A stretch of 64,000 bases of DNA from Colwellia sp. MB3u-45 (GCF_014077005.1 NZ_JACGVC010000053.1:62001-126000), one strand, 5' to 3'. Shown: positions 20,635 through 28,877, counted from the stretch's first letter. The notes: generated from the sequence alone by a model not told the origin. A program made the numbers and translations.

Positions 20635-20830
20635 ACTTAAATTACATATATTCTGATTTAGAAATAGACTAACCCAAAGCGTGTAAAACACCAAACTTTA
20701 GACTGACTTACAGTTGATTTTTTACAGTAATATAAACCGACTACGAGCTATGGCTATTAAAAAAATTAATGAAAATTGGGCAGTTGAAATTAAGCGAAGC
20801 AATGCACTGTTAATTTCTTAAAAGCAAATA

Positions 20831-20876
20831 AAAAGTCCGTTATATCCTAAGCAAATACTTAGTTCATAACGGACCT
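20831..20876 (-). terminator. Intrinsic terminator after the GFIWNE-repeat subtilase
   Basis: Read on the minus strand, a 9-bp stem gtccgttat/ataacggac (20867-20875 with 20836-20844), with a nested ctaag/cttag pair, is followed by five T. It separates the subtilase from the downstream sensor gene. Confidence 0.85.
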
Positions 20877-20894
20877 TATTTAATGATTTATTTT

Positions 20895-22931
20895 TTATTC
20901 ATTAATTGCAAAGTTTTCTTGGTTCAATTGAGCTTCATTCCAAATAAAACCTTCGTTCCAGATAAAGCCTTCGTTCCAGATAAAACCTTCGTTCCAGATA
21001 AAACCTTCAGTATTCATAAATGCTTCATTCCAGATAAAACCTTCATTCCAGATAAAACCTTCATTCCAAATAAAGCCTTCTTCCCAAACTTCAAACTCGA
21101 AGCCTTGAATGTAGTAGTTACCATCGGCGTCTTGACGAGCAGCGCCTGTATAGTGTTGCTCACCACTTAAATCAGCTACGATATCCATGCCATTGTTAGC
21201 GCAAGCTTGTAGTGTTGATTCTACGGCTTTGATAGCATTAACACTGCCTGAGCCTTGATGAAAAGGACTATAAGCAAGTGTACCGTCTGGTGATTGTGCC
21301 ATGCTAGTACTGCCTAATAGTCGACATTTAACATCGTTAGCACTTAGGTTAGGGTTATTTTGTAGCATTAAAGCGACTATGCCGGTTACCACACCCGAAG
21401 ACTGTGAAGTACCTGACATCATGTATCGGTCTTTAGCCATTAAGTACTGTGGAAATTTAATGGCAGTTTGCATTGTTGAATTACCTAAACTAAACATATG
21501 GCCACCTGGGGCCACTAAATCAGGCTTAACAAAGGCATCATGTGTCGGACCCTGAGATGAAAATGACAACATTTTATCATCACTAGTATCTAAGGTATTG
21601 TTATCGCTGATGCCACCAACACTTATGACATAAGGTACGTTAGCAGGAACGCCAACTGTCATGGCACTAGGGCCAGTATTACCCACAGATGTTACTACTA
21701 CTATGTCTTTTTCCCATAACGCCATAACCGCTTGGTTAAGTGGATCTTGCCAATAACTTGAACGGGGCTGCGCACCGAATGACAAGTTAACAACACGAAT
21801 ATTTAACGCTTCGTGATTATCGGCAATATATTGTAAGCCACGAATAGCATCAGCATAGGTACTGTGACCGTCTGGATGAATAGCTTTTACCACCACTAAG
21901 TTAGCATCAGGTGCTACACCTTGATAATGACTAGTCATTTGACCATGCTCAACCGCACGATCGCTGTTAGCAATAATGCTAGTTACGTGAGTACCATGAA
22001 TATTTTCATCGGTCATTTTATGAGGCGAAACTTCAGTGCCGTTTATAGCGTCGTATGCTGCTTTGATTCTAGATCGGTTCGAAGTATTGCGGTTTAATGC
22101 TTTGTGAGCACCCCAAAGGCCACTGTCGACTACGGCTACAGTAACGTTTTTACCGGTAATACCCATATTGTGTAATGCATCTGCACCAATAATATTGACG
22201 TAATAGGTGTTGCTGTCACCATCAATACTTTGAGTTTCGTAACCTTTTGCCAATTCACGGTCACAATTTTCAGCGAAACTCACATCCATCGAAAAATCGT
22301 TGTGCATGTAACTATCAGTACCATTATTTGTAAAAGCTAATTCAACCGTCGCATCTTCATAAGCGTCTAAAAATGCAGTGGCAGGAATATCCGCGGCATT
22401 AAGTACTAACTCGCCATTTTGATCTGCTATTACGCTAACAAATACAGGAAGACCATTGATTTTAAGTGTACGTATATTGCCTAATCCTGCAGGCCAATTA
22501 AAGGTCATTTTATTGAAATTTACTTTTTGGTCTTTGGCATTATAAATATTCCAGCGGATTTTGTTAGCTGACATTTCAACGACATGGCTGCCGTAAACTT
22601 TACAGTTATCAAGTGCACTGGCGGTAAAAACTGCTTCGTTTTTAATGATGGTAATAACGCCTTCAAATAATCTTAAAGTCGCTAACTCGGTATCACTTAC
22701 GCTTACAGCAAGTCCGTTTATTAATGACAATTCGTGAGTGATAAGTCCACCTACATCACCAATAATCTTCTTAACACTTAAAATATCATTACCTTGAATG
22801 ATCACTTCGTTGTGGCGTTCAACCACGGGATCTAATAAGCTTTTAGCACTGTGAGCGGAGAAAGGTATTGCTGAAATGCTTAACATTCCAACTAACAGCA
22901 TGGCACTCTTATGAATATATTTTAGCTTCAT
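20895..22931 (-). CDS. Secreted S8 subtilisin-like protease with C-terminal GFIWNE repeats
   Basis: A 678-residue protease with a signal peptide (MKLKYIHKSAMLLVGMLSIS, cleavage near AHS-AK). A propeptide-like region of about 230 residues precedes the S8 domain. The triad is complete: D269 (VAVVDSGLWG), the His in NIHGTHVTSI, and the Ser in MSGTSQSSGV, with the oxyanion Asn in TSVGNTGPS. After a short post-catalytic region come hexapeptide repeats (EGFIWN, seven copies plus one variant) and a tail ENFAINE. The ATG has a good ribosome site (agga). The gene ends with its own terminator. Extracellular proteolysis is the likely role. The function of the aromatic repeats is unknown. Confidence 0.92.
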   Translation of the reverse strand: MKLKYIHKSAMLLVGMLSISAIPFSAHSAKSLLDPVVERHNEVIIQGNDILSVKKIIGDVGGLITHELSLINGLAVSVSDTELATLRLFEGVITIIKNEAVFTASALDNCKVYGSHVVEMSANKIRWNIYNAKDQKVNFNKMTFNWPAGLGNIRTLKINGLPVFVSVIADQNGELVLNAADIPATAFLDAYEDATVELAFTNNGTDSYMHNDFSMDVSFAENCDRELAKGYETQSIDGDSNTYYVNIIGADALHNMGITGKNVTVAVVDSGLWGAHKALNRNTSNRSRIKAAYDAINGTEVSPHKMTDENIHGTHVTSIIANSDRAVEHGQMTSHYQGVAPDANLVVVKAIHPDGHSTYADAIRGLQYIADNHEALNIRVVNLSFGAQPRSSYWQDPLNQAVMALWEKDIVVVTSVGNTGPSAMTVGVPANVPYVISVGGISDNNTLDTSDDKMLSFSSQGPTHDAFVKPDLVAPGGHMFSLGNSTMQTAIKFPQYLMAKDRYMMSGTSQSSGVVTGIVALMLQNNPNLSANDVKCRLLGSTSMAQSPDGTLAYSPFHQGSGSVNAIKAVESTLQACANNGMDIVADLSGEQHYTGAARQDADGNYYIQGFEFEVWEEGFIWNEGFIWNEGFIWNEAFMNTEGFIWNEGFIWNEGFIWNEGFIWNEAQLNQENFAINE
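20937..21080 (-). repeat. Eight tandem 18-bp coding repeats (EGFIWN)
   Basis: Eight head-to-tail 18-bp units code for EGFIWN three times, the variant EAFMNT once, then EGFIWN four times (residues 618-665). Units differ mostly at silent positions (aat/aac, ttc/ttt, ggt/ggc), so the peptide is under selection even if copy number moves by slippage. Confidence 0.92.
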
Positions 22932-23398
22932 ATGTCATTTTCCTAAATATCTATATCTTTTACCTATTATCAATATTATTGCAAATTTCGAGCCATAAAC
23001 CAAGTAACTGATTTTAAGTGCTTTAATTTAATTTGAAATAAATGACATGTTTGAATTGAAGTTAGCGAAGGTAATTATTGAATGTTTACGGTAATGATTT
23101 ACAGTCATTTATTTCAAGTAAGAGGTGGTTTATTGTTTTTGTTATTTAAATCATGTTGCTAGTAAAATAAGATCCGCATCACATCGGGTGAAAATATCTG
23201 ATGAAATTTTAAATACACTTATAGCCGCTATAATTATAAAACTCACGAAGTATGTAAGTTGATGAAATAATTAATATCAAAATATTTTAAATTTAGTTTT
23301 TAAAAATAGTTTTCAACTATGTTGGAATAAACACCTCACGTCATCCGTTATCTCAGTGTCATTAACATAAATATAAACAGACATTAGAGGAAGTAAAT
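22932..23398. other. Divergent intergenic region between subtilase and repeat-protein gene
   Basis: 467 bases with no credible ORF. The right end carries the ECF-like promoter of the plus-strand gene (23324-23349). I searched the minus strand for the same GGAA/CGT motif ahead of the subtilase and did not find it, so the two divergent genes are probably controlled differently. Confidence 0.45.
23324..23349 (+). promoter_or_regulatory. Candidate ECF-sigma promoter of the repeat-protein gene
   Basis: GGAATA (23324-23329), a 16-base spacer, then CGTT (23346-23349), about 50 bases before the ATG. The pattern matches the ECF layout (GGAA...N16...CGT). It is shared with both divergent promoters at 26941-26997 next to the local ECF sigma gene. 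Inference from pattern only. Confidence 0.5.
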
Positions 23399-24568
23399 AT
23401 GACTACATTAAATAAAATTGCACAAGTATTGGTATTAAGTGGCGTGAGTTGTTGGGTCAGTATTACGCAAGCTGCTGATTTTGAAATTAGCCAAAGCACC
23501 AACATAAACCAACAAACTCAGGCATCTCAGCAAGTTGACTCATCTGATAATGCGACACAAATATCGACACAATCAGACACGTCAGCCCAGAGCGATACGC
23601 AAGTTAAGGCGAATAGTAAAGAAGAGAACACAGTAGAGAACGCAGCAGAAAACACAGCAGAGTCTGCACCAAGCGAATCAACAGCACAGTCGTCAAATAA
23701 CACAGCGAATGTTGGCACAGCGCAAGCCTTTGATAACAATAGCCAGTTAATAACTCGTTTATCAAATGACGCTGGAAAAAACATCAATGTCACTTCAGCT
23801 ACAGCAGCAACATTGGCTCAGTCACTTACCCAAGTGACAAGCGCAGAGTTTCCAGCATTAGCTGAAAGTAATACACCTGAAAACTCTGAAATAGGGTCTG
23901 AAGCAGCTGTGCCGAGTGAAGCCATGCCAACGCCTGAAAATGTTGCTGTGAATCCTACGCTTGATAGTGCAACGTCTTTTGTTAACACTTCACAATTAAC
24001 GCAGCAATTATCTTTGCAGCCTTCTCAGCAACCCACTCTACAGCCCTCTGAGCAATTCCCTTTGCAAGAAATGGCTAATGTTGAAAACATCAGCGCATTA
24101 GATACAGCTTCGAGTTTGAGTCAGTCACTTACTCAAGTGACAAGCGCAGAGTTTCCAGCGCTAGCAGAAAGTGCTGCACCAGAGGAGCCTGAAGTAGGGT
24201 CTGAAGCAACTATGCCGAGTGAAGCCATGCCAGCACCTGAAAATGTTGCCTTGAACCCTACGCTTGATAGCGCAACGTCTTTTGCTAACACTTCGCAAAT
24301 AACTCAGCAACTTTCCCTACAAGAAATAGCTAATGTTCAAAACATCACTGCATTAGATGCGGCAGCACAAACCTCGCAAGCGCTTGAGCAAACGATTAAT
24401 GCCAATGTTGAAGATGCAATCACCTCAAGTACGCAAAGTGTTATCAGTGAAAACCTTAATACGCAAATTACCAGTGCGGTTACTGAGCAAATTAACACCG
24501 AGTTGGCGGCTGCAACCGCTGCTGAAGTGGTTAGTACCTTAACAAGCGATTTAGCGTTAGCTTGGTAA
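23399..24568 (+). CDS. Secreted low-complexity protein with two long internal repeats
   Basis: I do not recognise the family. A 389-residue protein with a signal peptide (cleavage likely after SITQA), then about 100 residues rich in S, T, Q, N and E. Two copies of a 101-residue module follow, starting SLTQVTSAEFPALAES and including PSEAMP-PENVA-NPTLDSATSF and SQ-TQQLSLQ. The C-terminal 75 residues look helical (AVTEQINTELAAATAAEVV). It is acidic, lacks cysteine in the mature part and has no membrane segment after the signal. The ribosome site (gagga) is good. It stands first in a two-gene unit with a beta-barrel and behind an ECF-like promoter, so an exported surface or matrix protein is likely. 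The function is unknown. Confidence 0.7.
   Translation: MTTLNKIAQVLVLSGVSCWVSITQAADFEISQSTNINQQTQASQQVDSSDNATQISTQSDTSAQSDTQVKANSKEENTVENAAENTAESAPSESTAQSSNNTANVGTAQAFDNNSQLITRLSNDAGKNINVTSATAATLAQSLTQVTSAEFPALAESNTPENSEIGSEAAVPSEAMPTPENVAVNPTLDSATSFVNTSQLTQQLSLQPSQQPTLQPSEQFPLQEMANVENISALDTASSLSQSLTQVTSAEFPALAESAAPEEPEVGSEATMPSEAMPAPENVALNPTLDSATSFANTSQITQQLSLQEIANVQNITALDAAAQTSQALEQTINANVEDAITSSTQSVISENLNTQITSAVTEQINTELAAATAAEVVSTLTSDLALAW
23822..24379 (+). repeat. Two direct 303-bp-period coding repeats
   Basis: Copy one starts at 23822 and copy two at 24125 (period 303 bp). Both open with the codons for SLTQVTSAEFPALAES. Copy one carries an extra glutamine/proline-rich insert (near 24020-24065) that copy two lacks. 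The second copy fades into the unique C-terminal segment near 24379. Confidence 0.8.
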
Positions 24569-24585
24569 TTGTTGCCATGTTGAAT

Positions 24586-24612
24586 GTGCCAGTAGCCCTG
24601 GCACTTTTTTTT
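24586..24612 (+). terminator. Terminator between repeat-protein and beta-barrel genes
   Basis: A perfect 7-bp stem gtgccag/ctggcac (24586-24592 with 24598-24604) and eight T, only 17 bases before the next ATG. No room for a separate promoter is evident, so this probably acts as an attenuator that lowers expression of the downstream barrel relative to the secreted protein. Confidence 0.85.
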
Positions 24613-24628
24613 ATTTGAGGTAGTTAAG

Positions 24629-25546
24629 ATGAAATATATATTAAGTGGTTTAAGCTGTGTTTTAAGTCTACATTTAATGGCGGCAACATCAGAGCCTATG
24701 TCGGTTAACGGCGAAGTTTCTTTAGGTCTAATTAGTAATTCAGCACTCAGTGTTGATGAGCTTGATGAGGTTTCTTCACAAGGTGACAGTGGCCTGCAAA
24801 AAACAGCAGCAGTTACTGGTTTGTGGAAAGTTAATGATAAAGCAAAAATAAGCGCGGCATATCGTTATAATGAAAAAGATTATAATGAGTTTGATGCCTT
24901 CGACCTAACCTTACATCAAGTGAGTCTTGATGCTAGTTATCAATGGCGTAAAAAAGATTTAGGCCTGCGTTATGATGGGGCTAAGGCCCAATTAGCCGGC
25001 GATAGCTTTTTAACCTTTCACCAAGCCAGTATTTACCTAGGCACTTTTCTGCAACCAGAAACATTTTTACGTACCAGTGCAAAAATTAAAAGTAAAAAAT
25101 TTGCCGTGATCACTAGCCGCAATGCCGACGCTTTTGGTGCTAGTGCTGAGCTGTTCCATTTTCTTAACGACGGTGACACTATGTTTATGCTCGGGGTGAG
25201 TGCGGGTAAGGAAACGGCTACAGACCCTAAGTTTAATTATAATGGTTATGGGCTGAGTACTAAGCTTTCGCAAAAGTTTGAATTATTTGGTTTAGCGCAA
25301 AAAGCTGCTATAGGCTGGCGTTTTCAATCGAAAGATTATCAAGCCTATGGTAATGAGAATATGGACAGTCAGCTTGAGTCAAAGGCAGATGAACATAGAA
25401 ACATTTTTCACGCGCAATGGCAGTTAGACTTCAATAAATATCTCGCGTTGGTCAGCAACCTTGAATATGGCGATTACCGTTCACAACTTGATAGCCAAAC
25501 GTACAGCCAAACCCTTTCTTCATTGTCTATTAAAGCGCAATTTTAA
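24629..25546 (+). CDS. Predicted outer-membrane beta-barrel protein
   Basis: A 305-residue protein with a signal peptide (MKYILSGLSCVLSLHLMA, cleavage near A-AT). The mature part is almost all alternating amphipathic strands (KISAAYRYNEKDY, LGLRYDGAKAQL, AAIGWRFQSKDYQAYG, YLALVSNLEYGDY). It ends SIKAQF, an aromatic C-terminus typical of BAM clients. About 12-14 strands fit the length. It resembles the barrel part of surface-assembly proteins but lacks a TPR domain. It follows the secreted repeat protein by 60 bases, so it may anchor or export that protein, which is inference. It overlaps the convergent subtilase gene by 4 bases. Confidence 0.72.
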   Translation: MKYILSGLSCVLSLHLMAATSEPMSVNGEVSLGLISNSALSVDELDEVSSQGDSGLQKTAAVTGLWKVNDKAKISAAYRYNEKDYNEFDAFDLTLHQVSLDASYQWRKKDLGLRYDGAKAQLAGDSFLTFHQASIYLGTFLQPETFLRTSAKIKSKKFAVITSRNADAFGASAELFHFLNDGDTMFMLGVSAGKETATDPKFNYNGYGLSTKLSQKFELFGLAQKAAIGWRFQSKDYQAYGNENMDSQLESKADEHRNIFHAQWQLDFNKYLALVSNLEYGDYRSQLDSQTYSQTLSSLSIKAQF

Positions 25547-26901
25547 GGTCTAAAGATCGCGCCCACACCATAAATAGGGTCCTTACCTTTAGGGCCCAAA
25601 TCTATCGCTAAATCATTTAGTTTATCTAATAAATTCTGCTTATTCTTACCATAAGTTAGCGCTAAACAGGCTAAGGTTGCTGTAACATATGGGGCAGCAA
25701 TCGATGTGCCTGACTCCCTACCTACACGTTGGCCACTTTGCGCTGTGAGTACATTTACCCCTAACGCTGAGTAATCGACATAGTCACCTCTATTTGACCA
25801 ACGATACGGTTGTTGATGTTTATCTATCGCACTGACCGCGATAACCTCTTGATAAGCGGCAGGATACATAGGCGGAGCTGCCGGCCCTTCATTACCCGCC
25901 GCGGCGATAACGATTGCACCTTTTGCGATAGCGGCGCTTAGTACGCTATGCAAAATTTGATTGTCCGGCCCCGCTAAACTCATATTGATCACTTGCACGT
26001 TTTGTTCTAACAACCAGTTCACGCCAGCGATGATGGCTGACAGCGTCGCGCCTTGGGCATAGTCTGACTGCTGATAAAATACTTGCGAGGAATATATTTT
26101 ACCCTGCGGTAACAGTGGCACCAGTTGTGTGGTTTTGCCAACCAATAAACTGGCGATCACGGTACCGTGTTGCAACGAGGTAGCTAAATCATCAGGTAAA
26201 AAAGATTTCGCGGTAATATCAGCGTGTTTAAAGGCTTTATGTTTGGTATCAATTGCGCTATCAACCAGACCCACTTTTACCGCTAATTCGCAAGCCGGAT
26301 TAACGCGGCTTAGTGGCGTTACTTTTTCATTGTCGATGTGATGACGGAGTAAACTTTCATTTTCTGGCTGACTTGTTTGACTTTGTGCTTGATAAATATG
26401 GTTTCTAGCTAAACTTAGCGCGGCTTGCGTTGAGAGTATCTGGCTTAACGCTTGCTTCGAGTCTAAAGCTTCGGGCACATTAAAACGCAGCAGCGCCATA
26501 CCCAAACCCGCATATCGCGACTCGGTAATAATCAGCGCTCCATGCTCAATTAAGCGTTTTTTACTGCTATCGTCGGCTAATAATAGCCATTGTCGCTGAA
26601 CAGCTCGAAAGCCACTTTCTACTTCGACATCAAGCCACAGATTTTTACCTGCGCTGGTGGTTATCGCTAAAGTGGCAGGCAAAGCGTTAAGTGGCTCAGT
26701 GCTAACCTTGTTAATGTCGGGTAAGTGACTTAATTCAAAAGGTGCTAGTAGCGGCGGTCTATCGAGTTGTCGGGTAATGTCGCGGGCGGTACCGTCTATG
26801 GTATTAATTTGTCCTAAAACACCGCCTGCCGGCAATTGCTGGGCAGATGATAATGTACTGAAAACAGCAATAAATATGGCGGTAAAAGCTAAGGTTTTCA
26901 T
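25543..26901 (-). CDS. Exported S8 subtilisin-like serine protease
   Basis: A 452-residue protease. I choose ATG 26901 (MKTLAFTAIFIAVFSTLSSA, a clear signal peptide); the longer frame starts with TTG. A propeptide-like segment of about 190 residues precedes the catalytic domain. The triad is present: Asp in VGLVDSAIDT, His in LQHGTVIASLL and Ser in ESGTSIAAPYV, with Asn in AAAGNEGP. The catalytic domain is short, about 235 residues. It is divergent from the ECF sigma operon and carries a matching ECF-like promoter, so it is probably a member of that regulon. It could process the neighbouring secreted repeat protein or the anti-sigma factor. Both are inference. Confidence 0.9.
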   Translation of the reverse strand: MKTLAFTAIFIAVFSTLSSAQQLPAGGVLGQINTIDGTARDITRQLDRPPLLAPFELSHLPDINKVSTEPLNALPATLAITTSAGKNLWLDVEVESGFRAVQRQWLLLADDSSKKRLIEHGALIITESRYAGLGMALLRFNVPEALDSKQALSQILSTQAALSLARNHIYQAQSQTSQPENESLLRHHIDNEKVTPLSRVNPACELAVKVGLVDSAIDTKHKAFKHADITAKSFLPDDLATSLQHGTVIASLLVGKTTQLVPLLPQGKIYSSQVFYQQSDYAQGATLSAIIAGVNWLLEQNVQVINMSLAGPDNQILHSVLSAAIAKGAIVIAAAGNEGPAAPPMYPAAYQEVIAVSAIDKHQQPYRWSNRGDYVDYSALGVNVLTAQSGQRVGRESGTSIAAPYVTATLACLALTYGKNKQNLLDKLNDLAIDLGPKGKDPIYGVGAIFRP

Positions 26902-26940
26902 GTTAATCTTGAGCCTCAAAAATAAGCGTGTAGTTAATAA

Positions 26941-26966
26941 AACGTTTCAACTGAAAATAAATTTCC
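26941..26966 (-). promoter_or_regulatory. Candidate ECF-sigma promoter of the subtilase gene
   Basis: On the minus strand, GGAAAT (26966-26961), a 16-base spacer, then CGTT (26944-26941), about 40 bases before the ATG at 26901. It stands back to back with the sigma gene's own candidate promoter; the two -35 elements are 6 bases apart. Confidence 0.5.
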
Positions 26967-26972
26967 TTTTAT

Positions 26973-26997
26973 GGAATAAAATTTTTTTACATACGTC
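26973..26997 (+). promoter_or_regulatory. Candidate autoregulatory ECF-sigma promoter
   Basis: GGAATA (26973-26978), a 15-base T-rich spacer, then CGTC (26994-26997), 25 bases before the sigma-factor ATG. Autoregulation is the rule for ECF sigma operons, so this is a natural place for the motif. Confidence 0.55.
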
Positions 26998-27022
26998 TTC
27001 TTAGTAGAGAGGAGTAAAAAAC

Positions 27023-27514
27023 ATGAATAATACCATTGAAAATATACTACCAATGCTAAGACGCTTTGCCTACTCATTAACCGGTAATGCCGCAGATGCT
27101 GACGATTTAGTGCAAATAACGTTAGAAAAAATACTGAAAAAAGGTGTGCCTGATGAAGTAGATGTCAACAAATGGGCTTTTAAGGTTTGTCGCAATGTCT
27201 GGATTGACGAATATCGTGCGCGCAAAGTCAGGCAGAATGCAGTGCTTAAACCTGAACTGCAAGAACCACAAAGCGTGAATGAACAGCAAGCATTCGACAG
27301 CAAAGAAATGCTCGCACAAGTTAATGTCGCGATGAATACTTTACCCGACGAACAACGCGCTATTTTGTCTTTAGTGGCGGTACAGGGTATGTCATATAAA
27401 GAAGTGGCGTCGTCAATGGAAATCCCTGTTGGTACTGTGATGAGTCGATTATCAAGAGCGCGCTGCGCATTATTAGATATGATAAAGCCTGAAAGATTAG
27501 GAGCAGACGCATGA
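27023..27514 (+). CDS. ECF-type RNA polymerase sigma factor
   Basis: A 163-residue sigma factor. Region 2 (about residues 8-75) shows RRFAYSLTGNAADADDLVQITLEKIL and the WAFKVCRNVWIDEYR helix. Region 4 (about 105-155) shows LPDEQRAILSLVAVQGMSYKEVA followed by the recognition helix IPVGTVMSRLSRAR. Region 3 is absent, as in the ECF class. Ribosome site gagagga. Its stop overlaps the start of the next gene (ATGA), so sigma and anti-sigma are translationally coupled. It probably drives its own operon and the two flanking surface units through GGAA/CGT promoters. Confidence 0.93.
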   Translation: MNNTIENILPMLRRFAYSLTGNAADADDLVQITLEKILKKGVPDEVDVNKWAFKVCRNVWIDEYRARKVRQNAVLKPELQEPQSVNEQQAFDSKEMLAQVNVAMNTLPDEQRAILSLVAVQGMSYKEVASSMEIPVGTVMSRLSRARCALLDMIKPERLGADA

Positions 27515-28275
27515 AAATCAGCGATGAAATGTTAAGTGCTTTTATAGATGCTGAACTTAGCGAAGCAGCCATGGAAGAGATTCGCTGTGCGCTGGAAAGC
27601 GATGACGATTTAGTGATGCGTTTAGCGGATTTAGCACAAGCGGATCACTGGGTGGCAGAAAATGCTTCTGTGATTGATAGCACACCGATGGCAGATAATT
27701 TATTGCCATTAGCGCAAAGCATCGATAAAAAAATAGCGAAAGGAAAAACGACTGAGTCAGCGGCTGACTCAGCGAAAAATGTCGTGAGTTTATCCGCTTG
27801 GAAAAACTTCAATAAAAGCCTACAAAAGCCTTATGCATTGGCCGCTGGTGTTGCCATGTTATTTGGCGTAGGTACGGTAACCTTAATGCAGTCTCAACAA
27901 GCACCGACAGTGCTTACTGCGGGTATAACACAAGTATTAGATCAGCAGCGAAGTGGCGAAATATCGTCAATAGCGCAAGGAGATAAGATCACAGCCAACT
28001 TAAGTTTTACTAACCGTGCCGGTGATTACTGTCGCCAATTTCAGCGCGTTAGCGAGCAAACGGCGAGTGTTAATATTGCTTGTAAAGAAAATGGCCTATG
28101 GCAGTTAAAAATTACCGAAAAAGTAAAAATTACTGAAAACACACAAAATTACCGCGCCGCGTCTAACCAGGCGCAACTGGATAGCGCTATAGACGTGATG
28201 ATCAATGGACCCGCTATGGACAGCGCTCAAGAACAACGAGCCATCGCAAACAACTGGCAAACTGAGCAACAATAA
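27511..28275 (+). CDS. Membrane anti-sigma factor
   Basis: A 254-residue protein starting inside the sigma gene stop. The N-terminal about 50 residues (ISDEMLSAFIDAELSEAAMEEI) resemble the anti-sigma domain of RseA/RsiW-like proteins but lack the HxxxCxxC zinc motif. One membrane helix lies near residues 108-126 (YALAAGVAMLFGVGTVTLM). The periplasmic part of about 125 residues has two cysteines (DYCRQF, IACKENG) that could form a disulfide. The topology (cytoplasmic N-terminus, single helix, periplasmic sensor) suits an anti-sigma released by proteolysis. Function is assigned mainly from position and topology. Confidence 0.82.
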   Translation: MKISDEMLSAFIDAELSEAAMEEIRCALESDDDLVMRLADLAQADHWVAENASVIDSTPMADNLLPLAQSIDKKIAKGKTTESAADSAKNVVSLSAWKNFNKSLQKPYALAAGVAMLFGVGTVTLMQSQQAPTVLTAGITQVLDQQRSGEISSIAQGDKITANLSFTNRAGDYCRQFQRVSEQTASVNIACKENGLWQLKITEKVKITENTQNYRAASNQAQLDSAIDVMINGPAMDSAQEQRAIANNWQTEQQ

Positions 28276-28286
28276 TAGAGGTTAAA

Positions 28287-28817
28287 ATGAAAAAACTTAT
28301 TACATTTATATTGATGACTTTATTAGTAACGGCTTGCGCATCTAAGCCTGAATATCGCCCAGCAAACAAAGGCTCTGTCGGCTATAGCGAGCAAAAAATA
28401 ACCGAGGACAGGTTTCGTGTGCAGTTTAAAAGTGTTTCTAATAGTGTCGCAGATGCCGCGGATTATGCCCTATTAAGATCAGCTGAACTGACTCAAGCGC
28501 AAGGCTATGATTGGTTTGTGATCACCAGTAAAGAAACCTCTGTAGAGTCTGAAAAAGTTCAGCCAGCTTCCTCGATAGGTTTATCGCATCAGCAGCGGGT
28601 TGAACGTCGTTGTGGACTATTAACTTGTGAAACTTACCGACGTCCAAGCAGTGAAGTTGGGGTTGCTTTTAGTAGTACGAATACGAATAGCCGCAAAGAA
28701 GTGCATAGTATTTTAGAAATTCGTCTGGGCAAAGGCGTTATGAGCAACGAGTCAAGTTACAGCGCTGCCGATGTGATTGAAAATTTATCTAAAAAACTAG
28801 CAACAAAGGCTAATTAA
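28287..28817 (+). CDS. Lipoprotein, CC0125/CC1285-like
   Basis: A 176-residue lipoprotein: signal MKKLITFILMTLLVTAC with the lipobox cysteine at 17. The mature part begins SKPEYRPANKGSVGYSEQKITEDRFRV and contains DAADYALLRSAELTQAQGYDWF, the pattern I associate with the CC0125/CC1285 family of unknown function. Two cysteines (RRCGLLTCE) may pair. It lies 11 bases after the anti-sigma gene with a ribosome site (agagg), so it is the third gene of the ECF operon. Probably an envelope protein expressed under the same stress. Confidence 0.8.
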   Translation: MKKLITFILMTLLVTACASKPEYRPANKGSVGYSEQKITEDRFRVQFKSVSNSVADAADYALLRSAELTQAQGYDWFVITSKETSVESEKVQPASSIGLSHQQRVERRCGLLTCETYRRPSSEVGVAFSSTNTNSRKEVHSILEIRLGKGVMSNESSYSAADVIENLSKKLATKAN

Positions 28818-28877
28818 TTCCTTGGCTATGGTGGGTTAAAAGCTGAAGTAGCATATATTCACTTGAGTAAGCATTTG

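Noticed and set aside
20635-20694. TTG-initiated N-terminal extension of the hybrid kinase
   Set aside because: It would place 20 extra residues before a perfect signal peptide that has its own ATG at 20634.
20883-21170. Plus-strand ORF opposite the GFIWNE repeats
   Set aside because: Antisense of an 18-bp repeat; open only because the repeat length is a multiple of three.
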